In this document: positions 7,615 through 13,866 of the stretch, one piece after another | How positions within the stretch are numbered: the stretch's first letter is position 1 | Layout of the letters: every line of letters starts with the position of its first letter | NCBI GenBank assembly: GCA_029821235.1 | Contig: JALGTT010000060.1 | Location: forward strand, 1 to 14,780 | Direction of reading: 5' to 3' | Source of the DNA: Candidatus Hebobacteria bacterium | GTDB taxonomy: Bacteria > Armatimonadota > Hebobacteria > Hebobacterales > Hebobacteraceae | Length of the DNA stretch: 14,780 nucleotides | The notes under the pieces: model-generated | Told to the model about the DNA's origin: nothing | The model's database searches: none | What the model saw: only the letters and a program-made list of their open reading frames with translations | Program-made: the position numbers and the translations under genes

Positions 7615-7629
7615 CAGAATTGCATTCTG
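7615..7629. other. Small perfect hairpin downstream of dnaA
   Basis: CAGAAT at 7615-7620 and ATTCTG at 7624-7629 are exact reverse complements around a 3-base loop. It is about 83 bp past the expected dnaA stop. There is no T run after it on the minus strand, so I do not call it a terminator. The rest of the 7374-7711 gap holds nothing else that I can identify. Confidence 0.25.
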
Positions 7630-7711
7630 CCAAGTGTGTGCGCCGCCAGACGATGGCAAAGGGGCACAGACCTGTCGGGCTACTCTGCGTGTAGAATGCG
7701 CCGCGCCTCTA

Positions 7712-7855
7712 CTACCCCCCGCCCCTCAACCGCGCGCCCAGCTCCTGCACCAGGGCCTGGACGCTGTCGTCCTCCATGGCGTTCCGGATCTTCGTGCAGG
7801 CGTGGATGACGGTGGAGTGGTCCTTGCCTCCGAAGGCGCGGGCGATGCTGGGGTA
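7712..7855 (-). pseudogene. dnaA: Out-of-frame tail of dnaA domain IV
   Basis: In the next minus-strand frame this stretch translates as YPSIARAFGGKDHSTVIHA followed by CTKIRNAMEDDSVQALVQEL and a short end, then TAG at 7714-7712. This is the DnaA signature helix and C-terminal tail, clearly homologous to the GGRDHTTVIHA region of all DnaA proteins. It is not in frame with the upstream ORF, so the annotated dnaA product lacks it. It was evidently once, or in truth is, joined to the upstream frame through the missing 13-codon helix. Confidence 0.88.
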
Positions 7856-9042
7856 ATCTGTCTCGGGTACACCACGTCCCGGGTGCGCCTCCTCGCCACC
7901 AGGTCCTGCACCGAGAGATCGAAGTGCTCGGCCACCACCGCCTGGATCTGGGGAATGGAGAGGGGGGTTCGGGAGGCCTCCACCGAGTGGTTCCGCAGTT
8001 GTTCGGCGGCGAGCGCCAGGGTGATCTCGGACTTGGTAAGGGAGGCGGCGGCCAGCACGCTGATGAGCGCACCCTCCAGCACGCGGATATTGGACCTCAC
8101 CACCCGCGCGATGTACTTGATCACCTCATCGGGGACTTGCACCCGCTCGGACGCCGCCTTCCTCTCCAGGATGGCGATGCGGGTCTCCAGGTCGGGCCGC
8201 TTCATGTCCGCGATCAGCCCCCACTCGAACCGGGACCGGAGCCGGTCGTCCATCACCTGCAGTTCTTTGGGCGCCCGGTCGGAGGTGATCACCACCTGGC
8301 GGCCCATCTCGTACAGGGTGTTGAACACGTGGAAGAACTCCGCCTCCGTCCGCTCCTTGGCCGCGATGAACTGAATATCGTCCACCAGCCAGACGTCCAC
8401 CTCCCGGTAGCGGGTGCGGAAGGAGGTGAACCGGCCGTCCCGGATGGAGGAGACCACATCGAAGCTGAAGGCGTCTCCGGACACATATTCCACCCGCAGG
8501 TCGGGGCGGGTGGCGCGCACGTGGTTCCCGATCGCCTGCATCAGGTGGGTCTTGCCCAGCCCCACCCCGGAATATACGAACAGGGGGTTGTAACTCTTTC
8601 CCGGGTCCTGGGCCACCGCCATGGCCGCCGCCTGGGCGAACTGATTCCCCTTTCCCACCACGAAGTTGTCGAAGGTGTACTTGGGGTTGAGGGGGGTGGT
8701 GGGGGGAGGGGCGGTCTTCGGGCGGCGCGGACGGGGGCGCGGCTTCGGCGCCCGTGCGGCGGAATCGTCCAGCTCCAGCCCCACCTGCGCCAACTCGAAG
8801 CGCACCCTGCCAGGCCGCCCAAGCACCTGCTTGAGCGCCTCCTCGATCGCCTTCGCCCCTCGCTTCTGAAGCCAGTCCCGCGCGAACTCGGTGGCCACCA
8901 GCAACTCGAGGGTGTCTCCGGCCATTGCCTTGGGCTGGACCTGCTTGATGGAACTCTGAAACGACGGCCGGCTCGCCTTCTTGCCCAGCGCACGCACTAC
9001 CGCCTGCCACACCTCGTGTGCCGACGACCGCGATTCCCTCAT
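7726..9042 (-). CDS. dnaA: Replication initiator DnaA, frameshifted in domain IV as assembled
   Basis: DnaA binds DnaA boxes and opens oriC. Domain I (residues about 5-90), a short Pro/Arg-rich domain II (about 95-118) and the AAA+ domain III are present, with Walker A GVGLGKTH at 159-166 and Walker B VWLVDD at 217-222. Domain IV begins normally (IQAVVAEHFDLSVQDLVARR) up to Tyr-Pro-Arg-Gln395. In E. coli and B. subtilis, 13 residues separate PRQ from the LP that opens the next helix; here only two bases separate CAG from TAC-CCC. About 37 nt are missing and the frame shifts, so residues 396-438 are not DnaA-like. As written the protein could not bind DnaA boxes. Assembly error, population variant or true loss cannot be told apart here. 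ATG at 9042 follows a GGGGAG site; an in-frame GTG at 9102 is rejected. Confidence 0.9.
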   Translation of the reverse strand: MRESRSSAHEVWQAVVRALGKKASRPSFQSSIKQVQPKAMAGDTLELLVATEFARDWLQKRGAKAIEEALKQVLGRPGRVRFELAQVGLELDDSAARAPKPRPRPRRPKTAPPPTTPLNPKYTFDNFVVGKGNQFAQAAAMAVAQDPGKSYNPLFVYSGVGLGKTHLMQAIGNHVRATRPDLRVEYVSGDAFSFDVVSSIRDGRFTSFRTRYREVDVWLVDDIQFIAAKERTEAEFFHVFNTLYEMGRQVVITSDRAPKELQVMDDRLRSRFEWGLIADMKRPDLETRIAILERKAASERVQVPDEVIKYIARVVRSNIRVLEGALISVLAAASLTKSEITLALAAEQLRNHSVEASRTPLSIPQIQAVVAEHFDLSVQDLVARRRTRDVVYPRQITPASPAPSEARTTPPSSTPARRSGTPWRTTASRPWCRSWARG

Positions 9043-9356
9043 GCCTCTCCCCTTACTACATCCCTTGCCGGGCGGCTCGCCTGGCAACCCGGCGACTGCC
9101 ACTACAGCGAACTTCGGTGAATCCGCGGTCGGACGGGGATGCCCGATCCCTCCTAGTCGAGCGCGAGGGTGCTATACCCCCTCTCAGCGAAAAAGGCGCA
9201 TCCCGGAATACCGGTGTCTGAGGACGCTCCCGCCGGCGTCGTCCTGCTCTACCCGGACTGGTGGAAAGACATGGCTACGATTGTTGCCGCCTCGAACCTG
9301 CTGTTGCGTCGGGGTCCCTGCTCAACATAACAACCGACAGTCATCCAGGACCCGTC

Positions 9357-9414
9357 TTTGGATAGACGTGCTGCCGGCCAGACAATCCACAGGGATATCA
9401 ACAACTGTGGATAA
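9357..9414. promoter_or_regulatory. Candidate oriC DnaA-box cluster
   Basis: One perfect box, TTATCCACA on the minus strand, lies at 9406-9414. A weaker box, CAATCCACA (7 of 9), lies at 9383-9391 on the plus strand. Together they form an exact inverted repeat, ATCCACAG at 9385-9392 and CTGTGGAT at 9405-9412, 12 bp apart. A third weak match, CTATCCAAA on the minus strand, is at 9357-9365. The cluster lies between divergent dnaA and rpmH, where gene direction flips, which fits the replication origin. Confidence 0.65.
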
Positions 9415-9476
9415 CCTTACCTCAACTCACCCGGTGAGGACACCCTCGCCACATGTGCCCACATCCGACGGCGCGC

Positions 9477-9505
9477 ATTCTAGCACGCATCTCCCTCATT
9501 GGCAA
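9477..9505 (-). promoter_or_regulatory. Candidate sigma-70 promoter for dnaA
   Basis: On the minus strand TTGCCA (9505-9500) and TAGAAT (9482-9477) are separated by exactly 17 bp. Each hexamer has one mismatch to consensus. An AAAATTTTTC tract directly upstream resembles an UP element. Transcripts would start near 9470 and give a leader of about 430 nt that runs through the DnaA boxes, so DnaA could repress its own gene. Confidence 0.5.
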
Positions 9506-9538
9506 GAAAAATTTTCCAACCCTACCAACCCATTCCTG

Positions 9539-9559
9539 TATAGACAACCCATATAGACA
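9539..9559 (+). repeat. Direct repeat TATAGACA x2
   Basis: TATAGACA occurs at 9539-9546 and 9552-9559, a 13-bp period, in an AT-richer part of the origin region between the two divergent promoters. It could be a protein-binding repeat; no known operator is recognised. Confidence 0.35.
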
Positions 9560-9605
9560 TGCGCTCGCTTATGACTCGGGCAGCGTCTTTTCCCCTGTTT
9601 CGCCC

Positions 9606-9634
9606 TTGCACAAGCGGGCGCCGAATGCTATAAT
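9606..9634 (+). promoter_or_regulatory. Near-consensus sigma-70 promoter for the rpmH operon
   Basis: TTGCAC at 9606-9611 and a perfect TATAAT at 9629-9634 are separated by 17 bp, the optimal spacing. The predicted start near 9641 lies about 115 bases before rpmH. It should drive rpmH-rnpA-yidD-yidC and probably jag and rsmG. Confidence 0.8.
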
Positions 9635-9651
9635 CCCCAGGTTATCATGCT

Positions 9652-9740
9652 CCCGGCCCGACCTGGCCGGGCGCTGTTTCTAATGGCCTCTCGAAACATG
9701 CTCGCCCGCGGTCCGGTGAGGACCCGGCCCTCGAGAGGCC
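9652..9740 (+). promoter_or_regulatory. Structured 5' leader of rpmH mRNA
   Basis: Two stem-loops lie between the predicted transcription start and rpmH. The first has arms CCCGGCC (9652-9658) and GGCCGGG (9665-9671) and is followed by CGCTGTTTCT, somewhat like an attenuator. The second has 9-bp arms GGCCTCTCG (9685-9693) and CGAGAGGCC (9732-9740), with an inner hairpin GGTCC (9710-9714)/GGACC (9720-9724). The second ends 16 bases before the ATG, just upstream of the ribosome-binding site. A regulatory role is inferred; I know of no named RNA family that matches. Confidence 0.5.
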
Positions 9741-9756
9741 CGAAGAGGAGGGCGCC

Positions 9757-9903
9757 ATGAAGCGCACGTTCCAACCTCATCGCCGCCGCCGCCTGCGGAC
9801 GCACGGCTTCCGCGCCCGGATGCGCACTCACGCCGGCCGGCAGATCCTTCGCCGACGCCGCGCCAAGGGCCGCGTCAGGCTGGCCCCGGGTCCCTCCCGG
9901 TAG
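9757..9903 (+). CDS. rpmH: Ribosomal protein L34
   Basis: This is a 48-residue, extremely basic protein of the large ribosomal subunit. It has the family pattern MKRTFQPHRRRRLRTHGFRA, then a GRQILRRRRAKGR segment, close to the standard 44-47 residues, with a short extra tail (VRLAPGPSR). AGGAGG lies 5 bases upstream of the ATG, so the start is secure. It is the first gene after the strong promoter and is followed 9 bp later by rnpA, the standard rpmH-rnpA pairing next to the origin. Confidence 0.97.
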   Translation: MKRTFQPHRRRRLRTHGFRARMRTHAGRQILRRRRAKGRVRLAPGPSR

Positions 9904-9912
9904 GGAGCATCT

Positions 9913-10299
9913 GTGCCCGAGAAACTGAGGAAAACCGATATTCGCGACTTGCTCCGCCGCGGCCGCCGCGCCTACGGCTGCTGGGCGGTGCTCTACGCCC
10001 GCCGGCGCTCGCCCTCCGGGGCCTGTCAGCCGGAACCGCGGCCGCGCCTCGCGGTGTTCACCAGCGGAAAATATCCCAACGCCGTCAAGCGCAACCGGGC
10101 CCGCCGCCTGGTGCGGGAGGCCTGCCGGCCTCTCATCGCCCGCCTGCATGCGCCCTGGGACCTGCTGTTCAGGGTTCGCCCCGATGTCCTGGATTCCGCC
10201 TTCCCGGAGCGCCGCCGCCTCCTGGTTCGCATGCTGCAGGAGGCGGGGGTGCCCATCGAGGAGCCCGGCGCCGCGCCGCCGCGGGAGGAGGGCCCGTGA
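9913..10299 (+). CDS. rnpA: Ribonuclease P protein component
   Basis: This 128-residue basic protein assists the catalytic RNA of RNase P in removing the 5' leader of tRNA precursors. The diagnostic RNR motif is present as KRNRARRLVREA at 59-70, preceded by RLAVFTSGKYPNAV, and the N terminus has the usual LRRGRRA segment at 14-20. The C-terminal 20 residues are a Pro/Ala/Glu-rich extension. The start is GTG with GGAG 5 bases upstream. Its TGA overlaps the yidD start (GTGA), pointing to translational coupling. The fit to the family is good despite the short N terminus. Confidence 0.95.
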   Translation: MPEKLRKTDIRDLLRRGRRAYGCWAVLYARRRSPSGACQPEPRPRLAVFTSGKYPNAVKRNRARRLVREACRPLIARLHAPWDLLFRVRPDVLDSAFPERRRLLVRMLQEAGVPIEEPGAAPPREEGP

Positions 10300-10562
10300 C
10301 CGAGCACACCCGCTCCCCGCGGCTGAGCCCGCCCGCCCGCATCGCCCTGCTGCTGGTGCGCCTCTACCAGCACGCCCTCAGCCCCTTCAAACCGCGCGTC
10401 TGCCGGTTCTACCCCTCCTGTTCCGAGTACGCCGCGCAGGCCATCATCCACTGCGGGCTGGTCCGGGGGATGTGGCTGGCGGTCAGGCGGGTGCTCCGCT
10501 GCCACCCCTTCTCGCCGGGCGGCTATGACCCCGGCCCCTGGACCGAGGAGCCCCATTCATGA
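10296..10562 (+). CDS. yidD: Membrane protein insertion efficiency factor YidD
   Basis: This 88-residue protein is a small membrane-associated factor that helps YidC-dependent insertion of inner-membrane proteins. It has the hallmark CRFYPSCSEYAAQAI at 46-60, then RRVLRCHPFSPGGYDPGP to near the end, with the usual Cys residues at 46, 52 and 68 and an N-terminal amphipathic helix. The GTG start overlaps the rnpA stop and has GGAGGAGG upstream. Its TGA overlaps the yidC ATG (ATGA). The rnpA-yidD-yidC order is the standard one. Confidence 0.95.
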   Translation: MTEHTRSPRLSPPARIALLLVRLYQHALSPFKPRVCRFYPSCSEYAAQAIIHCGLVRGMWLAVRRVLRCHPFSPGGYDPGPWTEEPHS

Positions 10563-11956
10563 ACCACAAGCGCTTGCTGCTGATATTGCTGGTGTGTGTG
10601 CTGCCCCTGCTCTCCGGGTGCTTCGGCGCTGGGGGCACCCCGTTGCCCATCGAGCGGCTCAACTCCCTGCGCGCGCAGTTGGAGGATCTCGACCGCGCCA
10701 GCGAGGCGGAACTGAAGGATCGCATACGGCTCCTGCAAGACGAAGTCGCGCGCACCAAGGGCACCAAGGACAAGGCTCTCCGTTCCGAGGCCGAGCGCAA
10801 GGAATTGCTTCTCGGCTACTGCTGGGAGCGGCTGGGCCAGTTCACCGACGCCAAGCGGTACTACTATCAGGCGGGCAAGGGCGAGTACGCCTCCATCGCG
10901 CAGATGCGAATCGCCCAGGTGGCCGGCTATCAGACGGAGGAGTATCAGCGGCAGAGCACAGACCCCGACGTCCCCTCCGACCGCCGGGAGGAGGCGGCTG
11001 CGCTCGAGAAAGAGACTAGCAAGCAGGCTCGCCGCGCTCTGGAGCGGTGCAGTTCCTTCCCCGTGGGCGCCCGCGGCCTCATCCGGAGCCCGGAGGTGGC
11101 CTCCCTCTCCCCCGGCTCGTGGACCAGTGTGGAGTTGCGCCTGGAGGCCTACAAGCGGCTCGACCCGTACTACCGGGACACGCTCTCCTACCGCGTCTTC
11201 GATGCGCTGGTGCGATTCTGCGGGGGCAAGGGAAAGAGCCTCTCCTATGCGCTCGCCCTGGTGCTCCTCGCGGTGCTGGCGAAACTCATCACCACCCCGC
11301 TCTCCCTCGCCCAGTTCAAGAGCTTGCGCGCCATGCAGGCCATCCAGCCGGAACTGAAAAAGATCCAGGTGAAATACAAGGACGACAAGGCGCAACTGGC
11401 CAAGGCGCAGATGGCGCTCTTCAAGGAGCACGGCGTCAACCCCGCCTCCAGCTGCCTCCCCATGCTCATCCAGATGCCCATCCTGTTGTGGGTCTACTGG
11501 GGCATTCGGCACTACACCTATCAGTTCATGGGGGAGCCCTTCCTCTACCTGCCCTCCCTGGGGGACCCCGACGTCATCCGCATCGGCGACATCCTCTGGC
11601 CCGGCCCGATGCTCATCGTCTACGGGCTCAGCATGTACTTCTCCCAGAAGTTGATGGCCACCCCCGCCGCCACCCCGGAACAGCAGCAACAGCAGAAGAT
11701 GATGGCCTACATGATGCCGGTGCTGTTCATCCTCATCATGAAGGCCCTGCCCGCGGCATTCATCTTCTACTGGCTGACCATGAACATCCTGATGACTGGA
11801 CATCAGTACCTGATTATGCGGCCCCAGCGCCGCGCGGCCGAGGAGGCGGGCGGCGAATCAGACCACCCCGGCCCTCCCCCGCCGGAGGCGCTGCGCAAAC
11901 TGTCAGAGGGAAAAAAGCAGCCGACGAAGAATCAAAAGAAGAAGAGGCGACGTTAG
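10559..11956 (+). CDS. yidC: Membrane protein insertase YidC/Oxa1, lipoprotein type with TPR-like segment
   Basis: This 465-residue insertase places proteins in the cytoplasmic membrane, alone or with SecYEG. Residues 1-20 form a signal peptide ending in the lipobox LSGC, with Cys21 as the lipidation site. Residues 30-215 are an extracytoplasmic region including a TPR-like pair of helices (about 80-125: LLGYCWERLGQFTDAKRYYY). The Oxa1 core spans 211-420 with membrane segments near 228-250, 297-316, 347-365 and two in 382-417, plus a coiled cytoplasmic hairpin (251-292). The Arg usual in TM1 before PL is Lys242 here. The tail (KKQPTKNQKKKRRR) is strongly basic, suitable for ribosome contact. 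GAGGAG lies 8 bases upstream of the ATG. The extracytoplasmic part does not look like the beta-sandwich P1 domain of proteobacterial YidC. Confidence 0.95.
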   Translation: MNHKRLLLILLVCVLPLLSGCFGAGGTPLPIERLNSLRAQLEDLDRASEAELKDRIRLLQDEVARTKGTKDKALRSEAERKELLLGYCWERLGQFTDAKRYYYQAGKGEYASIAQMRIAQVAGYQTEEYQRQSTDPDVPSDRREEAAALEKETSKQARRALERCSSFPVGARGLIRSPEVASLSPGSWTSVELRLEAYKRLDPYYRDTLSYRVFDALVRFCGGKGKSLSYALALVLLAVLAKLITTPLSLAQFKSLRAMQAIQPELKKIQVKYKDDKAQLAKAQMALFKEHGVNPASSCLPMLIQMPILLWVYWGIRHYTYQFMGEPFLYLPSLGDPDVIRIGDILWPGPMLIVYGLSMYFSQKLMATPAATPEQQQQQKMMAYMMPVLFILIMKALPAAFIFYWLTMNILMTGHQYLIMRPQRRAAEEAGGESDHPGPPPPEALRKLSEGKKQPTKNQKKKRRR

Positions 11957-12012
11957 CAGCAGGCGGCGGGCATTCGGCTCGCCGGGGTTTGGGGGTCGTG
12001 GAGGCGGATCCC

Positions 12013-12792
12013 ATGGAGTCCATCGAGCAATCCGGCCGCACCGTCGAAGAGGCGGTCAACGCCGCTCTCGAAGCGCTCGGCGTTACCCGCGATCAAGTGA
12101 ACGTCGAGATCATCGCCCACGAAAGCCGCGGCCTTCTCGGCATTCTCGGCACCCCCGCGCGGGTGCGGGTCACCCTCAAGTCGGGGGCCGGCGAGCAGGC
12201 CCCCGAGGCCGAGGAAGCCGAGCCGGAAGAGGATGCCCTGGGGGAATACGAGGACGAGGAGGAACGGCCGCAGCCGGCCCCGCCGAAGGCGCCCCCCTCC
12301 GGCCCCGTGACCGCCAGCGAGCTGGGCGAGAGAGCTTGCGAAATCCTCACCCGCATACTGGCGCTGATGGGGACCGACGCCACCCCGGAGTTGATCGCCG
12401 ACGACGAAGAGGGCGTCCAGATAAACCTCCACACCGAGGAGGACATGGGGCTGCTCATCGGCCGCCGGGGGCAAACCCTGTCCGCGCTCCAGTTGCTGGT
12501 GGCGATGATGGCCAACCGGCCCCTCCCCCCGGAGGAGAGGCGCCGCATCATCCTGGATGTCGAGGGCTACCGCGAGCGGCGCGAGATCGCGCTTCGCTCC
12601 CTCGCCCGCAACTCCGCCGACCGCGCCAAGCGGTCGGGGCGCCCGGTGCGCCTGGAGGCGCTCAACCCCAGGGAGCGCCGCATCGTCCACCTCGCGCTCG
12701 CCGACGACCCGGCCGTCACCACCCGCAGCGAGGGGGAAGACCCCAACCGCGTCATCGTGATAGTTCCCCGCCGCTCCCGCGGCCGCCGCTGA
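12013..12792 (+). CDS. jag: RNA-binding protein Jag/KhpB (EloR)
   Basis: This 259-residue cytoplasmic RNA-binding protein is usually next to yidC and is linked to cell elongation and division control in Gram-positives. The order is a Jag_N domain (1-52, SIEQSGRTVEEAVNAALEAL then the GLLGILGTPA loop), an acidic/Pro-rich linker (60-98), a KH domain (about 103-185) with the nucleic-acid loop IGRRGQTL at 149-156, and an R3H domain (186-255) with the R-x3-H pair at Arg222 and His226 in NPRERRIVH. ATG at 12013 has GGAGG 8 bases upstream and gives the standard ESIEQSG start; the open frame further upstream is a yidC shadow. It starts 57 bp after yidC. Confidence 0.94.
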   Translation: MESIEQSGRTVEEAVNAALEALGVTRDQVNVEIIAHESRGLLGILGTPARVRVTLKSGAGEQAPEAEEAEPEEDALGEYEDEEERPQPAPPKAPPSGPVTASELGERACEILTRILALMGTDATPELIADDEEGVQINLHTEEDMGLLIGRRGQTLSALQLLVAMMANRPLPPEERRRIILDVEGYRERREIALRSLARNSADRAKRSGRPVRLEALNPRERRIVHLALADDPAVTTRSEGEDPNRVIVIVPRRSRGRR

Positions 12793-12823
12793 CCGCGCCC
12801 GGGGCCGCCGGGCCTCCCTCACC

Positions 12824-13492
12824 ATGCCAGCCCCCTCCGCGATAGCGCGCTTCACCCTGGCGCTGCGCGCCGGCGCGCAGGAGATGCGCATCCCTCTGAC
12901 TTCGCGGCAGGAGGCCGCGTACCAGATCCACTATGACCTCCTCCTCGCCCACAACGCCCGCGCCGGCCTCACCACCATCACCGATCCCGCCGAGGCCGCA
13001 GTAAAGCACTTTCTCGACTCCCTCACCGGGCTGTTGGTCCGAGACATCGCGCCCGGCGAACGGGCGGCCGACATCGGCTCCGGCGGCGGATTCCCCGGCC
13101 TGGTGCTGGCGGTCGCCCGCCCACGCGCGGAGTTCACCCTCATCGAATCGGTGGGCAAGCGCGCCCGGTTCCTCGCGCTGGCCGTGGAGCAGTTGGGGCT
13201 GGCCAACGCCGTCGTCCTCCACGACCGCGCGGAGGCCGCGGGGCGCACTCCCGAGCACGGGGAGAGATACGACCTGGCGGTAGCGCGGGCCGCCGCCCCG
13301 CTGCCGCGCCTGTTGAAATACGCGCTCCCCCTCCTGCGCCCAGGGGGCCACCTGATCGCATACCGGGGACGGAGTCCGGGGCCGACCGAGGGAAAACACT
13401 GGCGCCGCGCCCGCCTCGTCTCGACCCTCCCACTCGCGCTCCCCGCGAACATGGGCCGCCGCACCCTCCTCCTGATCGAAAAAACCGGATAA
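12824..13492 (+). CDS. rsmG: 16S rRNA (guanine527-N7)-methyltransferase RsmG
   Basis: This 222-residue enzyme methylates G527 of 16S rRNA using S-adenosylmethionine. It shows KHFLDSL at 61-67, the SAM-binding loop DIGSGGGFPG at 83-92, ESVGKRARFL at 108-117 and the segment VARAAAPLPRLLKYALPLL at 153-171, all in family order. The length is close to the usual 205-240. The ATG lacks a clear ribosome-binding site, and the 31-bp gap after jag suggests cotranscription. The common downstream genes mnmG or parAB are not present; repeats follow instead. Confidence 0.95.
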   Translation: MPAPSAIARFTLALRAGAQEMRIPLTSRQEAAYQIHYDLLLAHNARAGLTTITDPAEAAVKHFLDSLTGLLVRDIAPGERAADIGSGGGFPGLVLAVARPRAEFTLIESVGKRARFLALAVEQLGLANAVVLHDRAEAAGRTPEHGERYDLAVARAAAPLPRLLKYALPLLRPGGHLIAYRGRSPGPTEGKHWRRARLVSTLPLALPANMGRRTLLLIEKTG

Positions 13493-13496
13493 CCCT

Positions 13497-13571
13497 TGTA
13501 GGGCGGGCGTGTGGCTAGGTCTCGTTAGAGACCGCCATCCCGGCCTTCAGGCCTAGGGACCCAAGCCCGCC
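13497..13571. repeat. Palindromic repeat, TGTAGGGCGGGC family, copy 1 (branched)
   Basis: It begins TGTAGGGCGGGC (13497-13508). GGCGGGC at 13502-13508 pairs with GCCCGCC at 13565-13571. Inside are CTAGG/CCTAG (13515-13519/13552-13556) and two alternative hairpins, GGTCTC-GTTA-GAGACC (13518-13533) and GGCC-TTCA-GGCC (13542-13553). The result is a branched structure of a type found in small non-coding dispersed repeats. No coding potential is seen. Confidence 0.6.
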
Positions 13572-13583
13572 GCTGGCTCCTTC

Positions 13584-13606
13584 GTGGCGCAGATTTTCAA
13601 TCTGCG
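13584..13606. repeat. Palindromic repeat, GTGGCGCAGATT family, copy 1
   Basis: This 23-bp unit is identical to 13821-13843. Its core CGCAGATT (13588-13595)-TTC-AATCTGCG (13599-13606) is an 8-bp perfect hairpin. Such units recur in some environmental genomes and give spurious AQIFNL-type ORFs. Confidence 0.65.
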
Positions 13607-13691
13607 GCCTCATGGATGCCGGGCAAACTACACTGCCAAGCGCGCTGGCAATCCCTGCCCCCTCGCGGCACAGGCACCCCTGTGTCTATGC

Positions 13692-13718
13692 TGTAGGGCG
13701 GGCATACCCATGCCCGCC
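13692..13718. repeat. Palindromic repeat, TGTAGGGCGGGC family, copy 2
   Basis: The first 12 bases match copy 1 exactly (13692-13703). GGCGGGCAT (13697-13705) and ATGCCCGCC (13710-13718) form a perfect 9-bp hairpin with an ACCC loop. Confidence 0.65.
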
Positions 13719-13773
13719 ATGGAGGAATCGGCGAGGCGCGGCATCTTGCGCGGCGCGAGGCCTGAGTACAGGC

Positions 13774-13800
13774 GGCGGGGCGCGGAGACCCCGCCCTACA
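13774..13800. repeat. Palindromic repeat, TGTAGGGCGGG family, inverted copy
   Basis: CCCGCCCTACA at 13790-13800 is the exact reverse complement of the TGTAGGGCGGG start shared by copies 1 and 2. GGCGGGG (13774-13780) and CCCCGCC (13789-13795) form a 7-bp hairpin with an 8-base loop. Copies 2 and 3 thus face each other, bracketing 13692-13800. Confidence 0.6.
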
Positions 13801-13820
13801 CAGAGCGGCCATCTTGCTGC

Positions 13821-13847
13821 GTGGCGCAGATTTTCAATCTGCGCCAC
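13821..13847. repeat. Palindromic repeat, GTGGCGCAGATT family, copy 2 (perfect)
   Basis: GTGGCGCAGATT and AATCTGCGCCAC are perfect 12-bp arms around TTC. The first 23 bases repeat 13584-13606 exactly, 237 bp away. It ends 20 bp past the stop of the minus-strand PIN gene and may also act as its transcription end. Confidence 0.7.
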
Positions 13848-13866
13848 CCTCATCCCCTCCCGCCTC

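Noticed and set aside
7850..7862. Programmed ribosomal frameshift in dnaA
   Set aside because: A frameshift would rejoin the frames but still leave about 12 residues of a conserved helix missing, and there is no slippery heptamer at the junction.
9043..9102. Upstream GTG start for DnaA
   Set aside because: The ATG at 9042 has a good GGGGAG site and opens directly into domain I; the extra 20 residues look non-coding.
11047..12012. Long upstream extension of the Jag frame
   Set aside because: This part lies inside yidC in another frame; the Jag family starts at MESIEQSG with its own ribosome-binding site.
13497..13847. CRISPR array
   Set aside because: The repeat units are of two kinds, irregularly spaced and in both orientations, with no regular spacers.
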